Shown: piece after piece, positions 7,497 to 15,055 of the stretch
Position numbering within the stretch: the stretch's first letter is position 1
Layout of the letters: every line of letters begins with the position of its first letter
DNA from: Fumia sp045121595
GTDB taxonomy: Bacteria; Bacillota; Clostridia; Oscillospirales; Ruminococcaceae
Assembly (NCBI GenBank): GCA_045121595.1
Contig: JBGVGI010000006.1
Coordinates: forward strand, 1-49,080
Direction: 5' to 3'
DNA: 49,080 bases
Translations under genes and position numbers: made by a program
Notes under the pieces: model-generated
Told to the model about the DNA's origin: nothing
The model's input: the letters and a program-made list of their open reading frames with translations, nothing else
The model's database searches: none

Positions 7497-8349
7497 TATT
7501 AAAGACGGGGAATACCTTGTAACGATGCAGGTTTTCAGCCCTGACGGCTCGGGTGGGCAGACGATAGTCGACCCGACAAAGCAAAATGCTAAAATCATCA
7601 CCACAAGCGGTAAAACTGTCGCAGAGGCTATCGAAAATACCTCGGTAAGTCAGGGGAAGGTGTTCTTTTTGGGGCATAACAGACTGATTATCTTAGGGGA
7701 GAGCACCAAAAGCTATCCTCTCTATGAAATTCTTGACTTTTTTACCACCTCATCGGAGTCACGCGCCGACGTCAAGGTGATGATGGCAAAAAGGGAGGCG
7801 TCAGAGATACTTTCTGCCGATATAAATCAGGGGATTTTACCTGCACAGAGCATTGAAAAGACGGTGGAAAACGCCTACGATAACTCAAAAATTGCAAACA
7901 CATATCTCCTTGATATCTTAAAAAATGACGAGGTGCTGATACCACTGATAAAAGCTTTTGACAAAAAGGACGAAAAGGAGCTTAAAACAATAGAGCTTAT
8001 GGGGAGTGCTTTTTATAAAAACGGGGAGTATAAGGACACCTTGAATTTAGACGAAACCCGTGGAGTGTTACTCTTAAAAGGGTGGGGGAAAACGGCAGTT
8101 TTTTCGACGAAAAACTTCGGAATAAGGGTATATGAGTCGAAGAAAACAGTTAAAAACGGCAAGATTTATCTAAACCTTAAAGCGGAGGTTTTAGAGAACA
8201 ATTTAAACGAAAAAGCCCTTGAAACCGCCGTTTCGGATATTGTAAAGGAAATTACTTTACAATGCGAAAACGCAATTTCAAAGGCTTCTTTTGAAGAAAA
8301 TGAGGTTATTGTAAACCTCGAAGTTACAAGGTTTAAAATTCGGAGTTAA
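7393..8349 (+). CDS. Spore germination lipoprotein, Ger(x)C family
   Basis: Lipoprotein C subunit of the germinant receptor, anchored on the outer face of the inner spore membrane. The N-terminus has a short basic stretch, a hydrophobic core and the lipobox LSSC (Cys at about residue 17), followed by the family start DRAIVQAIGID. Later motifs include GKTVAEAIEN and FFLGHNRLIILGE. With 318 residues it is shorter than usual (about 370-400). AAGGGGGGA (7374-7382), inside gerB, precedes ATG 7393. Its last 17 nt overlap the 3' end of the convergent araC-like gene. Confidence 0.9.
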   Translation: MRVKIILLLPILLLSSCIKTVNLQDRAIVQAIGIDIKDGEYLVTMQVFSPDGSGGQTIVDPTKQNAKIITTSGKTVAEAIENTSVSQGKVFFLGHNRLIILGESTKSYPLYEILDFFTTSSESRADVKVMMAKREASEILSADINQGILPAQSIEKTVENAYDNSKIANTYLLDILKNDEVLIPLIKAFDKKDEKELKTIELMGSAFYKNGEYKDTLNLDETRGVLLLKGWGKTAVFSTKNFGIRVYESKKTVKNGKIYLNLKAEVLENNLNEKALETAVSDIVKEITLQCENAISKASFEENEVIVNLEVTRFKIRS

Positions 8350-9112
8350 AAAATTTGGTTTTAAACTTGGTGGGGCTAAGGCCTGTGTGGTATTTGAAGT
8401 AGTTTATAAACTGATTTTCGTTTGCGTAGCCTAAGATGTCGGCTAAATACTTGACAGAATAGTTGGAGTTTAAAAGCAAGTCTTTAATTCTTAAGATTTT
8501 CTGCTCGTTTATATACTCTTTAAGACCTATGCCGTAATAATCGTTGAAAACGCCTGAGAGGTAGTCACTGTTGTAGCCGAAAAGCTTTGAAACAAGCTCT
8601 ACAGTTAAACGTTTGTCGGAGTTTACGCGTATCCATTCGGCGGTGTCACGGATAAACTGAGGGGGTTTCTGGGCAGAATCAAGGGCATTTTTTTGAATTT
8701 CGTTTAAAATCACTAAAAGCTTTGCATCTGCGATAAAGTCAGGCTCTTCGGGGGTGTGGGCAGAGTGTAAAAGCCCGTCAAACAAGGGGATAAGCTCGTC
8801 ACTTTCAAAGGAACAGAAGTAGTTTTCGGGGATTTCGGAATCAGTGTCAAACTGTGCCCAATAAAAGGAAGTTCTGCCGAAGCTTCCCTGAGTGCCTTCC
8901 CAGTTTTTATCGGGGTGTAAAACCAAAAGGTCACCGCTTTTTAAGATATATTCCTTATCGTTTTCACGCATAAAGATATTGCCCGAAACGGCGTAAATCA
9001 GTTCAAAGCAACTGCCTTTGCGTTTGGGGTAAATCCATTCGCCGTCAACCGAAAAAAGACCGCAGTCGATAAGGCGAATTGTAAAGTTTTTATCGGAATT
9101 TATGGAAATCAT
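8333..9112 (-). CDS. AraC family transcriptional regulator
   Basis: A 259-residue regulator with an N-terminal cupin-like sensor (about residues 10-95, GDLLVLHPDKNW) and a C-terminal double helix-turn-helix, the second HTH carrying the family signature around GYANENQFINYFKYHTGLSPTKFK. It lies 1 bp after tatD on the same strand, with AGGAGGA inside the tatD end, so it is the last gene of the DUF815-tatD-araC operon. Its targets are unknown. Its 3' end overlaps gerC tail to tail by 17 nt, with no terminator visible between them. Confidence 0.9.
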   Translation of the reverse strand: MISINSDKNFTIRLIDCGLFSVDGEWIYPKRKGSCFELIYAVSGNIFMRENDKEYILKSGDLLVLHPDKNWEGTQGSFGRTSFYWAQFDTDSEIPENYFCSFESDELIPLFDGLLHSAHTPEEPDFIADAKLLVILNEIQKNALDSAQKPPQFIRDTAEWIRVNSDKRLTVELVSKLFGYNSDYLSGVFNDYYGIGLKEYINEQKILRIKDLLLNSNYSVKYLADILGYANENQFINYFKYHTGLSPTKFKTKFFNSEF

Positions 9113-9113
9113 A

Positions 9114-9887
9114 TTATTCCTCCTGATTAATGTTAAACAACGTTTTTACGTTATCAGAGGTGATGTCGATGAGCTCCTGCGGAGAAATGCCTTTGATTTC
9201 GGCAATTTTCTCGGCAGTTTTTTCAATCATTGTGGAGTCACAACGTTTGCCTCTGTAGGGAACGGGCGCCATATAGGGACAGTCGGTTTCTAAAAGTATG
9301 CGGTCTAAGGGGACTACCTTGCAGGCATCGACAGTTTTTCTTGCGTTATTGAAGGTGATAACACCCGTAAAGCCTATGTAATATCCCATTTTAACAAGGA
9401 TTTTTGCAGTTTCATCCGAACCGCTGAAGCAGTGAACGACGCCTTTGCAGTTATACTTTGAAAGGATGTTAAGCGTGTCGGCGGTAGCTTCCCTTGAATG
9501 GATAATGACGGGGATTTTATGCTCCTCTGCGTATTTTAACTGGATTTCAAAAACCTTTTTCTGCTCATCACGGGGGGATAAATCGTAATGATAGTCGAGT
9601 CCGATTTCCCCGAGAGCCACAACCTTTTCATCTTTAAGCATCTCTTTGATTTTATCGAAATCTTTTTCGTTAAAGGTTGAAGCCTCGTGGGGGTGGTAAC
9701 CGATACCTGCATAGAAAAAGTCGTATTTTTTGGCTAAATTATAGGCGTTTATGGAGGTTTTGAGGTCGCAACCGATGGTTATAACGTTTGTGACGCCGTT
9801 TTCGGGCAAGGTGGGGATAAACTCGTCCCTGTCATCAAAACGCTCGTCATCGTAGTGGGCGTGGGAGTCAAAAATTCCTTTATACAT
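9114..9887 (-). CDS. tatD: TatD family metal-dependent hydrolase
   Basis: TatD proteins are amidohydrolase-type TIM barrels with 3'-5' DNase activity; the cellular role is debated (DNA repair, quality control). The 257-residue protein has the metal ligands in FDSHAHYDD (start), GEIGLDYH, IIHSREA, VHCFSG and LLETDCPYMAP, all in the standard order. The ribosome site GGAGGG encodes the last residues of the upstream ATPase gene, with one base between the genes, so translation is coupled. Confidence 0.94.
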   Translation of the reverse strand: MYKGIFDSHAHYDDERFDDRDEFIPTLPENGVTNVITIGCDLKTSINAYNLAKKYDFFYAGIGYHPHEASTFNEKDFDKIKEMLKDEKVVALGEIGLDYHYDLSPRDEQKKVFEIQLKYAEEHKIPVIIHSREATADTLNILSKYNCKGVVHCFSGSDETAKILVKMGYYIGFTGVITFNNARKTVDACKVVPLDRILLETDCPYMAPVPYRGKRCDSTMIEKTAEKIAEIKGISPQELIDITSDNVKTLFNINQEE

Positions 9888-9888
9888 C

Positions 9889-11052
9889 TTAACCCTCCAT
9901 TGATTTTATCTGTTCGATGCACTGTTTTGCAACTCTGGGGGAGCGCCCGCCTTTTCTCAAGGCAAAACGTTCGGCAGCTGCCTCAATTTCTGCGATATCC
10001 GTCTTTAAATTGTACTGTAAAGCTAAATCCTTTACAATGTCTAAATATGCGTTTTTACCAGGTTTTATAAAGGTTATGGTAAGTCCGAAGCGGTCGGAGA
10101 GGGAGATAAGCTCCTCTTTGGTATCGTTAACGTGAATTTCGTCACCATCTCGGTCGGAGAACTTTTCTTTAACTAAGTGACGGCGGTTACTCGTCGCATA
10201 AATCACTAAATTATTGGCTTTTGAGGAAACTGAGCCTTCAAGCATAGCTTTTAGTGCTGCAAAATCGTCGTCGTCCTTGGTAAAGGACAAATCGTCGATG
10301 AAAACGATGAATTTCAAGGGATTTACGCTCAAATAATCGACAAGCTTCGGGATTTCATGAAGCTGATTTTTCTTAAGCTCGATAAGGCGGAGTCCCTCGT
10401 TTTTAAACTCGTTGGCAACCGCTTTAACTGTAGTCGACTTACCCGTACCTGCATCACCGTAAAGGAGTGCATTGGCAGCAGGAAGGGAGCAAAGCAAGGC
10501 TTTTGTGTTGTTTATAAGCTCTTCGCGCTGGGTTTCGTACCCTGAAAGGCTACTGAGTGTGATGGCGTCGGGGGATTTTACCGGTACAAGCTCACCGTTT
10601 TCAACGATAAAAGTAAAGTATTTTGCGAAAATACCGTAGCCGTAGGCGTGGATATTTTTAATTCTTTCCTTATAGGTACTTACAAAGTCAAGGTTTTCCG
10701 TTTTCCATAAAGGAAGGTAGCCTTCATGGTTTTTTATGATATCCTTTGGGGTTATAAGGCTTAATTCCTTTAAAATTTTAAGTTCTTCGGTAAGGCAACG
10801 GTCAAGCTCGGGGTCGATGTCCTTTCCCTTACACGCTCTTAACATATAAAAGTTTTCGTTTTCGAGTACAGAGTTTAAAAGGTACTGCGACCAGTTCACT
10901 GTGTGGGAGAAAAGCAGAGAACAGAAGTCACAGTAGGTAGTTATTATTTCATTTTCATCGGTTTCAAGAAGGGTTTTGAAGCTTTTTATAACCTTATCGT
11001 TTAAAAGCTTTCTGAAAACTGTAAGGGAATTGAGTTTTGCAAGGTAGTTCAT
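9889..11052 (-). CDS. DUF815 family AAA+ ATPase
   Basis: A 387-residue ATPase with an N-terminal helical region (to about residue 175) and an ATPase core holding Walker A GDAGTGKST (about residue 197), Walker B FIVFIDDLSF, the sensor-1-like VIYATSNRRHL, and FALRKGGRSPRVAKQ near the C-terminus. These match DUF815, a DnaA/Cdc48-like P-loop family common in Clostridia and often found near tatD. The function is unknown. It is the first gene of an operon transcribed from the promoter at 11112-11084. Confidence 0.88.
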   Translation of the reverse strand: MNYLAKLNSLTVFRKLLNDKVIKSFKTLLETDENEIITTYCDFCSLLFSHTVNWSQYLLNSVLENENFYMLRACKGKDIDPELDRCLTEELKILKELSLITPKDIIKNHEGYLPLWKTENLDFVSTYKERIKNIHAYGYGIFAKYFTFIVENGELVPVKSPDAITLSSLSGYETQREELINNTKALLCSLPAANALLYGDAGTGKSTTVKAVANEFKNEGLRLIELKKNQLHEIPKLVDYLSVNPLKFIVFIDDLSFTKDDDDFAALKAMLEGSVSSKANNLVIYATSNRRHLVKEKFSDRDGDEIHVNDTKEELISLSDRFGLTITFIKPGKNAYLDIVKDLALQYNLKTDIAEIEAAAERFALRKGGRSPRVAKQCIEQIKSMEG

Positions 11053-11083
11053 ATTTTCACTCTTTCATATTAATATCCCTTTT

Positions 11084-11112
11084 ATTATACAGTATTTTAT
11101 AAGGTTTTGCAA
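11084..11112 (-). promoter_or_regulatory. Sigma-A promoter of DUF815-tatD-araC
   Basis: On the minus strand, TTGCAA (11112-11107), 17-bp spacer, TATAAT (11089-11084), with the start codon about 32 bp downstream of the -10. Confidence 0.8.
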
Positions 11113-11199
11113 GAAGATATTAAAGTCCGTTTTATTGGACTTACAGTGTGGTATGATAATTACAACGAAAAAAAGTTCTGTTTTTTTTAAAAAAAAGTA

Positions 11200-11227
11200 T
11201 TGACATTTGGAAAAAATGGTATATAAT
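11200..11227 (+). promoter_or_regulatory. Sigma-A promoter reading into repeat and small membrane gene
   Basis: TTGACA (11200-11205), 16-bp spacer, TATAAT (11222-11227). The predicted transcript begins near 11234, runs through the palindromic element at 11265-11425 and reaches the ribosome site of the gene at 11443. Confidence 0.8.
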
Positions 11228-11264
11228 AGAAAACAGAACAAATGTTCAATGAAGTAAAAAATGC

Positions 11265-11425
11265 CAGGTAAGCCGATAGATCCGACCCCGCCTGAAATCG
11301 TTCAAAATTTGTGATTTTTCGGGGGCGGCAGGGCGAAGGAATACTCACGTATTTCAAGCCCGACAACGCAGAAAAAGCCGAATTTTGAGTAATTTCAGAC
11401 GGGGTTGGGTTTGTCGGTTTACCTG
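11265..11425. mobile_element. Palindromic element, short form (MITE-like)
   Basis: A 161-bp relative of the 277-bp elements. It keeps the closing stem (CAGGTAAGCCGATAGATCC at the left, its near-complement at the right end) and the inner arm from CCTGAAAT (11291) to ATTTCAG (11398), including the core GGCAGGGCGAAGGAATACTC. It lacks the second arm. The terminal sequence differs from the other copies (AGGTAA in place of AGGCATAA), and both ends carry the change, so base pairing is preserved. It lies entirely inside the leader of the next gene. Confidence 0.75.
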
Positions 11426-11442
11426 AGGAAAGGCTGATTTAT

Positions 11443-11811
11443 ATGATGTTTTTGAAAGTTATCTTAAGTTTGTTTTTGTCGGGGGCGGTTTTCCTTTTTA
11501 CCCTTTACTGCATCTTCGGGGCACCGATGAAACCTACCTTTAAAAAGGGAATTTTAGCAGTTTTGTTAAGTCTTATTTTCAACGGGATTTCCGTTAACGT
11601 TCACCACGTTTATATGGGGCTTTCGGCGAATGCGTTTTTTGACTGCGTTTCTCTTTTAGTACTTGCTTTGCTTTCCGCCTGTGCAGTGGCAACTGTCCTC
11701 TCGGTTTTACCGCGTAAGACGATAAGACGTATCCTTTTTGGCAAGAGGGCAAAACAGAGAGGGCATATCGTGGTTTTGAAGTCTGAGAAGGCAGTGAAGA
11801 ACTGCGCGTAG
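11443..11811 (+). CDS. Small integral membrane protein, unrecognised
   Basis: A 122-residue protein with three hydrophobic segments (about residues 4-26, 36-52 and 64-88) and a basic C-terminal tail (RRILFGKRAKQRG), suggesting an inner-membrane protein with a cytoplasmic end. I do not recognise a family. GAGGAAAGG (11425-11433), directly adjoining the right end of the palindromic element, serves as ribosome site, 9 nt before ATG 11443; a second ATG is at 11446. The promoter at 11200-11227 is separated from the gene by that element. Confidence 0.6.
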   Translation: MMFLKVILSLFLSGAVFLFTLYCIFGAPMKPTFKKGILAVLLSLIFNGISVNVHHVYMGLSANAFFDCVSLLVLALLSACAVATVLSVLPRKTIRRILFGKRAKQRGHIVVLKSEKAVKNCA

Positions 11812-11827
11812 GCACAGCTAAATTCGC

Positions 11828-11905
11828 TTATGTGGGTTTTGACGGGCGGAGCAGAGCCCCGACCCCTACGTGGCGGGACGATACACAGGTCGTGCTTATC
11901 TGTGG
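11828..11905. repeat. Decayed dispersed GACGGGCGGAGC / CAGGTCGT repeat
   Basis: The gap between the small membrane gene and the terminator resembles the hairpin repeat at 4168-4200 and 46425-46458 (GGGACGATACACAGGTCGT against GGAACGACACACAGGTCGT), preceded by CCCCTACG. The arms no longer pair perfectly, so it is an old copy. Confidence 0.45.
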
Positions 11906-11915
11906 GCAAAAAAAT

Positions 11916-11938
11916 AAAGGCAGGGAAGCCTGCCTTTT
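11916..11938. terminator. Bidirectional terminator
   Basis: Stem AAAGGCAGG/CCTGCCTTT (11916-11924, 11929-11937). T-rich on both exits: TTTT on the plus strand, and a longer T-run on the minus strand (the A-run at 11908-11918). It separates the converging gene at 11443 and the lipoprotein gene at 13077. Confidence 0.8.
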
Positions 11939-11961
11939 AAATATGCCTTTTGATAGAACGT

Positions 11962-13077
11962 TTATTCTCTTGCTACGAAGCAGTAGAGAATCTGGTCTGT
12001 CCAGTTCCAGTAGTTGCTTGTACCGTTAAAGCCTCTGATACGTTCTGCGGAATAATCGTAAACCGAAGGCTCGGGGTTAATTTTATCAAGAGATTCCCAT
12101 TTTTCAGTAAATTCGATTACGTCAAACTCTGCAGTTTCGAGCAAATCGTCTGCGATTTTTAAAAGCTCTTCGTCGTTAAGGTCAAAGTAGGGGCGGAGTG
12201 CCGAAATTACGCTTTCGTCGTTTCTAAAGTCGCAGCCTGAGAAAAGGGTATTGATATCCGAAACGGGGTGGGTGGTCTTTTTAAAGCCTTCAAGCTTTTC
12301 AGTCGTATCAGGGCGAAGGTCAAAGTTTTCGGTAACAAAGGTAATCTTCTCGATGGTGGGTTTTTGCTCCTCGTAGTTGCCTTTGAAATAAGGATTAGCG
12401 GTGAGGGTATCACCCGACGGGATATATGCGCCCGAAACAACTTCGGGGTTTTCGAGGTAAGATTTTATCTTGTCTGCATCAAGGTTTTCGATACTAACGC
12501 CGTCGGCGGAGTCGGAAAGCTTATAATCAGGGCAGATTACTGCGATGGGTATCGGGTAAACCGACATCAGTGCCGACTCAAAGTAATGGGGGAAAGCGTC
12601 ACGTCTTAAGGTTAAAGAAAACTTATTTTCTGCCAAAAGTCTGACACCCGAAAAAACGTTCGTCTCACCCTTTGCATAGGCGTCAAAGCCTTTAAGCTCG
12701 GGGATGTTTTTAAGGGCAAGTACCGAGAAAACGTAGTCTTTTGCCTCGACCTTACTGCCGTCACTGAAAAGTAAATCGTCTTTTATCGTGAAGGTGTAGG
12801 TTTTGGTGCCGTCGGGGTTGTCTCTTACAGTCATCGTTTCAACGGCGGTGGGGTTTTGCTGATAAACGCCTTTTTTGTTGCAGATGACGGTTTCATATCC
12901 CGTTGTGAGGGCGTGAATATCGGCGTTCTTATTGTCGGAATTAACGAAGATTTCTCCGCTTGCTACGACTACCTCGCCGTCGGGGGTGTGGTTTGCGGGT
13001 TTGTTCGGCGCTTTGGTAACGGCATCACAGGAAGCGAGTAAAAGCATTGCCGAAAGTATTAAAGCTATTCTTTTCAT
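11962..13077 (-). CDS. Lipoprotein, short solute-binding protein family 5-like
   Basis: A 371-residue lipoprotein with signal peptide and lipobox LASC (Cys about residue 17). The segment with TYTFTIKDDLLFSDGSKVEAKDYVFS is the hallmark of oligopeptide/nickel-binding (family 5) proteins, and TANPYFKGNYEEQKPTIEKI matches their NPxYxG motif. The family is usually about 500-550 residues, so a large part of the C-terminal lobe is absent. No ABC permease genes adjoin. It lies 10 bp downstream of the S24-type repressor gene with AAGGAGA in the gap, so the two are probably cotranscribed, an odd pairing for a phage-like region. Confidence 0.7.
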   Translation of the reverse strand: MKRIALILSAMLLLASCDAVTKAPNKPANHTPDGEVVVASGEIFVNSDNKNADIHALTTGYETVICNKKGVYQQNPTAVETMTVRDNPDGTKTYTFTIKDDLLFSDGSKVEAKDYVFSVLALKNIPELKGFDAYAKGETNVFSGVRLLAENKFSLTLRRDAFPHYFESALMSVYPIPIAVICPDYKLSDSADGVSIENLDADKIKSYLENPEVVSGAYIPSGDTLTANPYFKGNYEEQKPTIEKITFVTENFDLRPDTTEKLEGFKKTTHPVSDINTLFSGCDFRNDESVISALRPYFDLNDEELLKIADDLLETAEFDVIEFTEKWESLDKINPEPSVYDYSAERIRGFNGTSNYWNWTDQILYCFVARE

Positions 13078-13087
13078 GGTGTTCTCC

Positions 13088-13708
13088 TTAAATTACGCTC
13101 TGGAAAGTGACTGCTTTCCCGAGTATCCTTACGTTTTCGTCGTCTGCAAGTACTGTTATGGGAGGGTAGGCGGGGTTTTCGGCTCTCAGCTGCATACGCT
13201 CACCCAACTTGAACACACGTTTTAAACTGATTTCGTTGTTTATCATCACTGCGGCAATTTCACCGTCGTTTACGTCGGACTGCTCCTTGATAAAGACGAT
13301 GTCGCCGTCGTAAATTCTTGCCCCTATCATACTGTCGCCCGTCATCCTGATACAGAAGTCAGTTAGTTTTTCGGTACTGTCGGAAAATCTTATGATTTCT
13401 CCACTCATATCAAACTTTCCGTCAGGGGAGAGGGTTAAAAGCGGAAGCTTTTCGGTTACCGCCCAGCTTGCGAAAGAGGGAGTTACCTCCATTTTTTCGC
13501 TCTTGCCGATAAGCCACGAGGGGTTTACCATCAGGCATCTTGCGATTGCGTCGATGACGGGGAGCTTGGGGGTTGTGATCTTGCCTGCCTCGTAGCGCTG
13601 TACTGTTGATTTTGTTACACCGATGTAGTCCGCTACCTCCTGCAAGGTGAGTTTTAACTCCTTGCGGCGCTGGTATATGCGTTCACCGATGGCTTTGATA
13701 TCTGCCAT
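13088..13708 (-). CDS. XRE-S24 repressor (phage CI/LexA-like)
   Basis: A 206-residue repressor. The N-terminal XRE helix-turn-helix (about residues 3-60) has LTLQEVADYIGVTKSTVQRYEAG; the C-terminal S24 peptidase-like domain has the serine context RMTGDSMIGARIYDGDIV and the lysine context VMINNEISLKRV, the Ser/Lys dyad for self-cleavage. ATG 13708 is chosen; a GTG three codons upstream (13717) has no better ribosome site. It reads divergently from a Cro-like gene, with both promoters in the 160-bp gap, an arrangement typical of a lysogeny switch. Confidence 0.88.
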   Translation of the reverse strand: MADIKAIGERIYQRRKELKLTLQEVADYIGVTKSTVQRYEAGKITTPKLPVIDAIARCLMVNPSWLIGKSEKMEVTPSFASWAVTEKLPLLTLSPDGKFDMSGEIIRFSDSTEKLTDFCIRMTGDSMIGARIYDGDIVFIKEQSDVNDGEIAAVMINNEISLKRVFKLGERMQLRAENPAYPPITVLADDENVRILGKAVTFQSVI

Positions 13709-13739
13709 TTGTATCACACTTTCTGTATTGATTTATAGT

Positions 13740-13768
13740 ATTATACCACAAATATTCTCTTAGTGCAA
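13740..13768 (-). promoter_or_regulatory. Sigma-A promoter of the S24 repressor
   Basis: On the minus strand TTGCAC (13768-13763), 17-bp spacer, TATAAT (13745-13740). Its -35 overlaps a TGCAAC half-site that also forms the inverted repeat at 13841-13855. Confidence 0.8.
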
Positions 13769-13798
13769 CATTTTTTTGAAAATTTATCAGTTTACGTA

Positions 13799-13827
13799 TT
13801 GACAAGTTTTGTTTTTTAAGGTATGAT
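13799..13827 (+). promoter_or_regulatory. Promoter of the Cro-like gene and phage-like operon
   Basis: TTGACA (13799-13804), 17-bp spacer, TATGAT (13822-13827). The -10 is embedded in an imperfect palindrome GGTAT...ATACC (13820-13836). Confidence 0.75.
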
Positions 13828-13840
13828 TTATATACCGATA

Positions 13841-13855
13841 GTTGCATACTGCAAC
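13841..13855. promoter_or_regulatory. Candidate repressor operator GTTGCA-TAC-TGCAAC
   Basis: A perfect 6-bp inverted repeat with 3-bp centre just after the Cro-side transcription start. A TGCAAC half-site also lies in the opposing promoter (13764-13769). By position these are likely operators of the S24 repressor or the Cro-like protein. Confidence 0.45.
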
Positions 13856-13871
13856 GGAAAGGAGACCAAAA

Positions 13872-14075
13872 ATGATAAACGCATCAAAAATAAGAGCGAG
13901 AATGGACGCTCTGGGGGTCACTGTCTTTCAGGTCAGTGAAATCTGGGGAAAAAACCGTCTTGTAACCGCGAGAAAGCTTCAGGGCATTTCTCCGATGTCG
14001 CTCGATGATGCTGAAATTCTTCAGGAAATTCTGAAAATTGACGACGAAGATTTCGGCAGCTATTTTTTTGCGTGA
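13872..14075 (+). CDS. Small Cro-like DNA-binding protein
   Basis: A 67-residue protein whose predicted helices (VTVFQVSEIWGKNRLVTARK, then MSLDDAEILQEIL) fit a minimal helix-turn-helix. It is divergent from the S24 repressor, the usual place of Cro. AAAGGAG (13858-13864) is 7 nt before ATG 13872; an upstream in-frame TTG at 13842 is rejected because it lies inside the palindrome and lacks a ribosome site. Sequence similarity to a named family is not certain; the call rests on size, helix pattern and position. Confidence 0.6.
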   Translation: MINASKIRARMDALGVTVFQVSEIWGKNRLVTARKLQGISPMSLDDAEILQEILKIDDEDFGSYFFA

Positions 14076-14101
14076 TGCGTATTTGGTTTGAAAACTGCAA
14101 A

Positions 14102-14179
14102 CTAGGCATAACTGATTTGTCGGCTATGCCTAGGGTATCCTTCCACCTTAGACATAACCGATTTGTCGGTTATGCCTAA
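14102..14179. repeat. Two closing-stem-only copies of the palindromic element
   Basis: Two 32-bp palindromes, 14102-14133 and 14148-14179, separated by 14 bp. Each consists only of the end sequences of the 277-bp element: AGGCATAAC joined to GATTTGTCGG and TATGCCT. They sit between the Cro-like gene and the ribosome site of the replication gene. A third small hairpin, GTGGG/CCCAC, follows at about 14184-14203. Confidence 0.75.
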
Positions 14180-14219
14180 CAGGGTGGGAGGGGCTATACC
14201 CACAAAAGGAGGTGATTAT

Positions 14220-15035
14220 TTGGCAAGAACACAGAAAATGGGTCTTTCCTATTTTCCGTTTGACTCGGATTTTTTATCAAAGCTTGACATTATGCTACTT
14301 TATGATGAGTACGGCGGTTTGGGGATTTTCTATTACGTCTGTATCATTTGTGAGATTTACAAAGAAAACGGATATTATCTGCAACTTGATGACAAAAGGA
14401 TTAAAATTATCTGCAAGATACTTTCAGTGCGTAAAGATGAGTTTATTGAAATCACTGAATTTTGCGCATCTTTGGGTCTTTTTGACATAGGACTCTGGGA
14501 TAATAAAATGATTTTAACCTCTGAGGAGATTCAGGCTACTTATCAGAAGGCAAAGGACAGGGCGGGGAGGCTTACTCCTATAAAGGTTAGCCCTGATATA
14601 TGGTTACTTGACGAAGACAGAACGCTGAGTTATATTATTGTAGACAAAAAGGATAATTCCTGTGTAAACAATGAGCTTTTCTGTGTAAACAATGATGATT
14701 TCTGTGTAAACAATGCACAAAGTAAAGTAAAAGAAAATAAAGTAAATTATATTAAAACAAAACCAAAAGCAGTAAGCCTTTTTGAAAAGTCTTTCGGTGG
14801 TGTTGGGGCTGAAGAAGAAGCTATGCTTATCATGTATGCTGATAAAGGTGTTCCTGACAGTATGTTTGAGTATGCGATAGCTGAGTCGGAAAAACGTGGC
14901 AGAGGTATTAAGTATGCTTTAGGAGTTATTGCAAACAGAGTGAATAATAACCGTTTGGATATTAAGAAAAAAAGTGATGCTTCGTATGATTTAGAGGAGT
15001 TTGAAAGTAAGATGTGGGAAGTACCCGAAATTTAA
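14220..15035 (+). CDS. Phage replication protein, Lin1244/Lin1753 N-terminal domain type
   Basis: A 271-residue protein. The start is TTG 14220, 7 nt after a perfect AAAGGAGGTGAT (14205-14216). The N-terminal domain (MARTQKMGLSYFPFDSDF..., YDEYGGLGIFYYVCIICEIY) matches the domain found at the front of many Firmicutes phage replication proteins; the C-terminal part (about residues 190-260) is helical and DnaD-like. The middle contains CVNN three times, encoded by three 21-bp direct repeats. It is probably a replisome organiser that loads helicase at an origin, in a phage or integrative-element remnant. Confidence 0.72.
   Translation: MARTQKMGLSYFPFDSDFLSKLDIMLLYDEYGGLGIFYYVCIICEIYKENGYYLQLDDKRIKIICKILSVRKDEFIEITEFCASLGLFDIGLWDNKMILTSEEIQATYQKAKDRAGRLTPIKVSPDIWLLDEDRTLSYIIVDKKDNSCVNNELFCVNNDDFCVNNAQSKVKENKVNYIKTKPKAVSLFEKSFGGVGAEEEAMLIMYADKGVPDSMFEYAIAESEKRGRGIKYALGVIANRVNNNRLDIKKKSDASYDLEEFESKMWEVPEI
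14661..14715 (+). repeat. Three iteron-like direct repeats within the replication gene
   Basis: TGTGTAAACAATG at 14661, 14682 and 14703, with exact 21-bp spacing (two helical turns). The surrounding segment is A+T-rich. Origins located inside the initiator gene are known in several phages, so this is a candidate initiator-binding array. Confidence 0.55.
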
Positions 15036-15055
15036 AGGAGGTGTTGTAAAGACCG

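Noticed and set aside
7380..7500. Sequencing frameshift between gerB and gerC
   Set aside because: gerC has its own ribosome site, signal peptide and lipobox from ATG 7393, so no frame change is needed to explain it; kept only as a caution under the short GerB.
14163..14219. Extended start of the replication gene at 14163
   Set aside because: It would encode residues from the minimal palindrome, and a perfect AAAGGAGGTGAT precedes TTG 14220.
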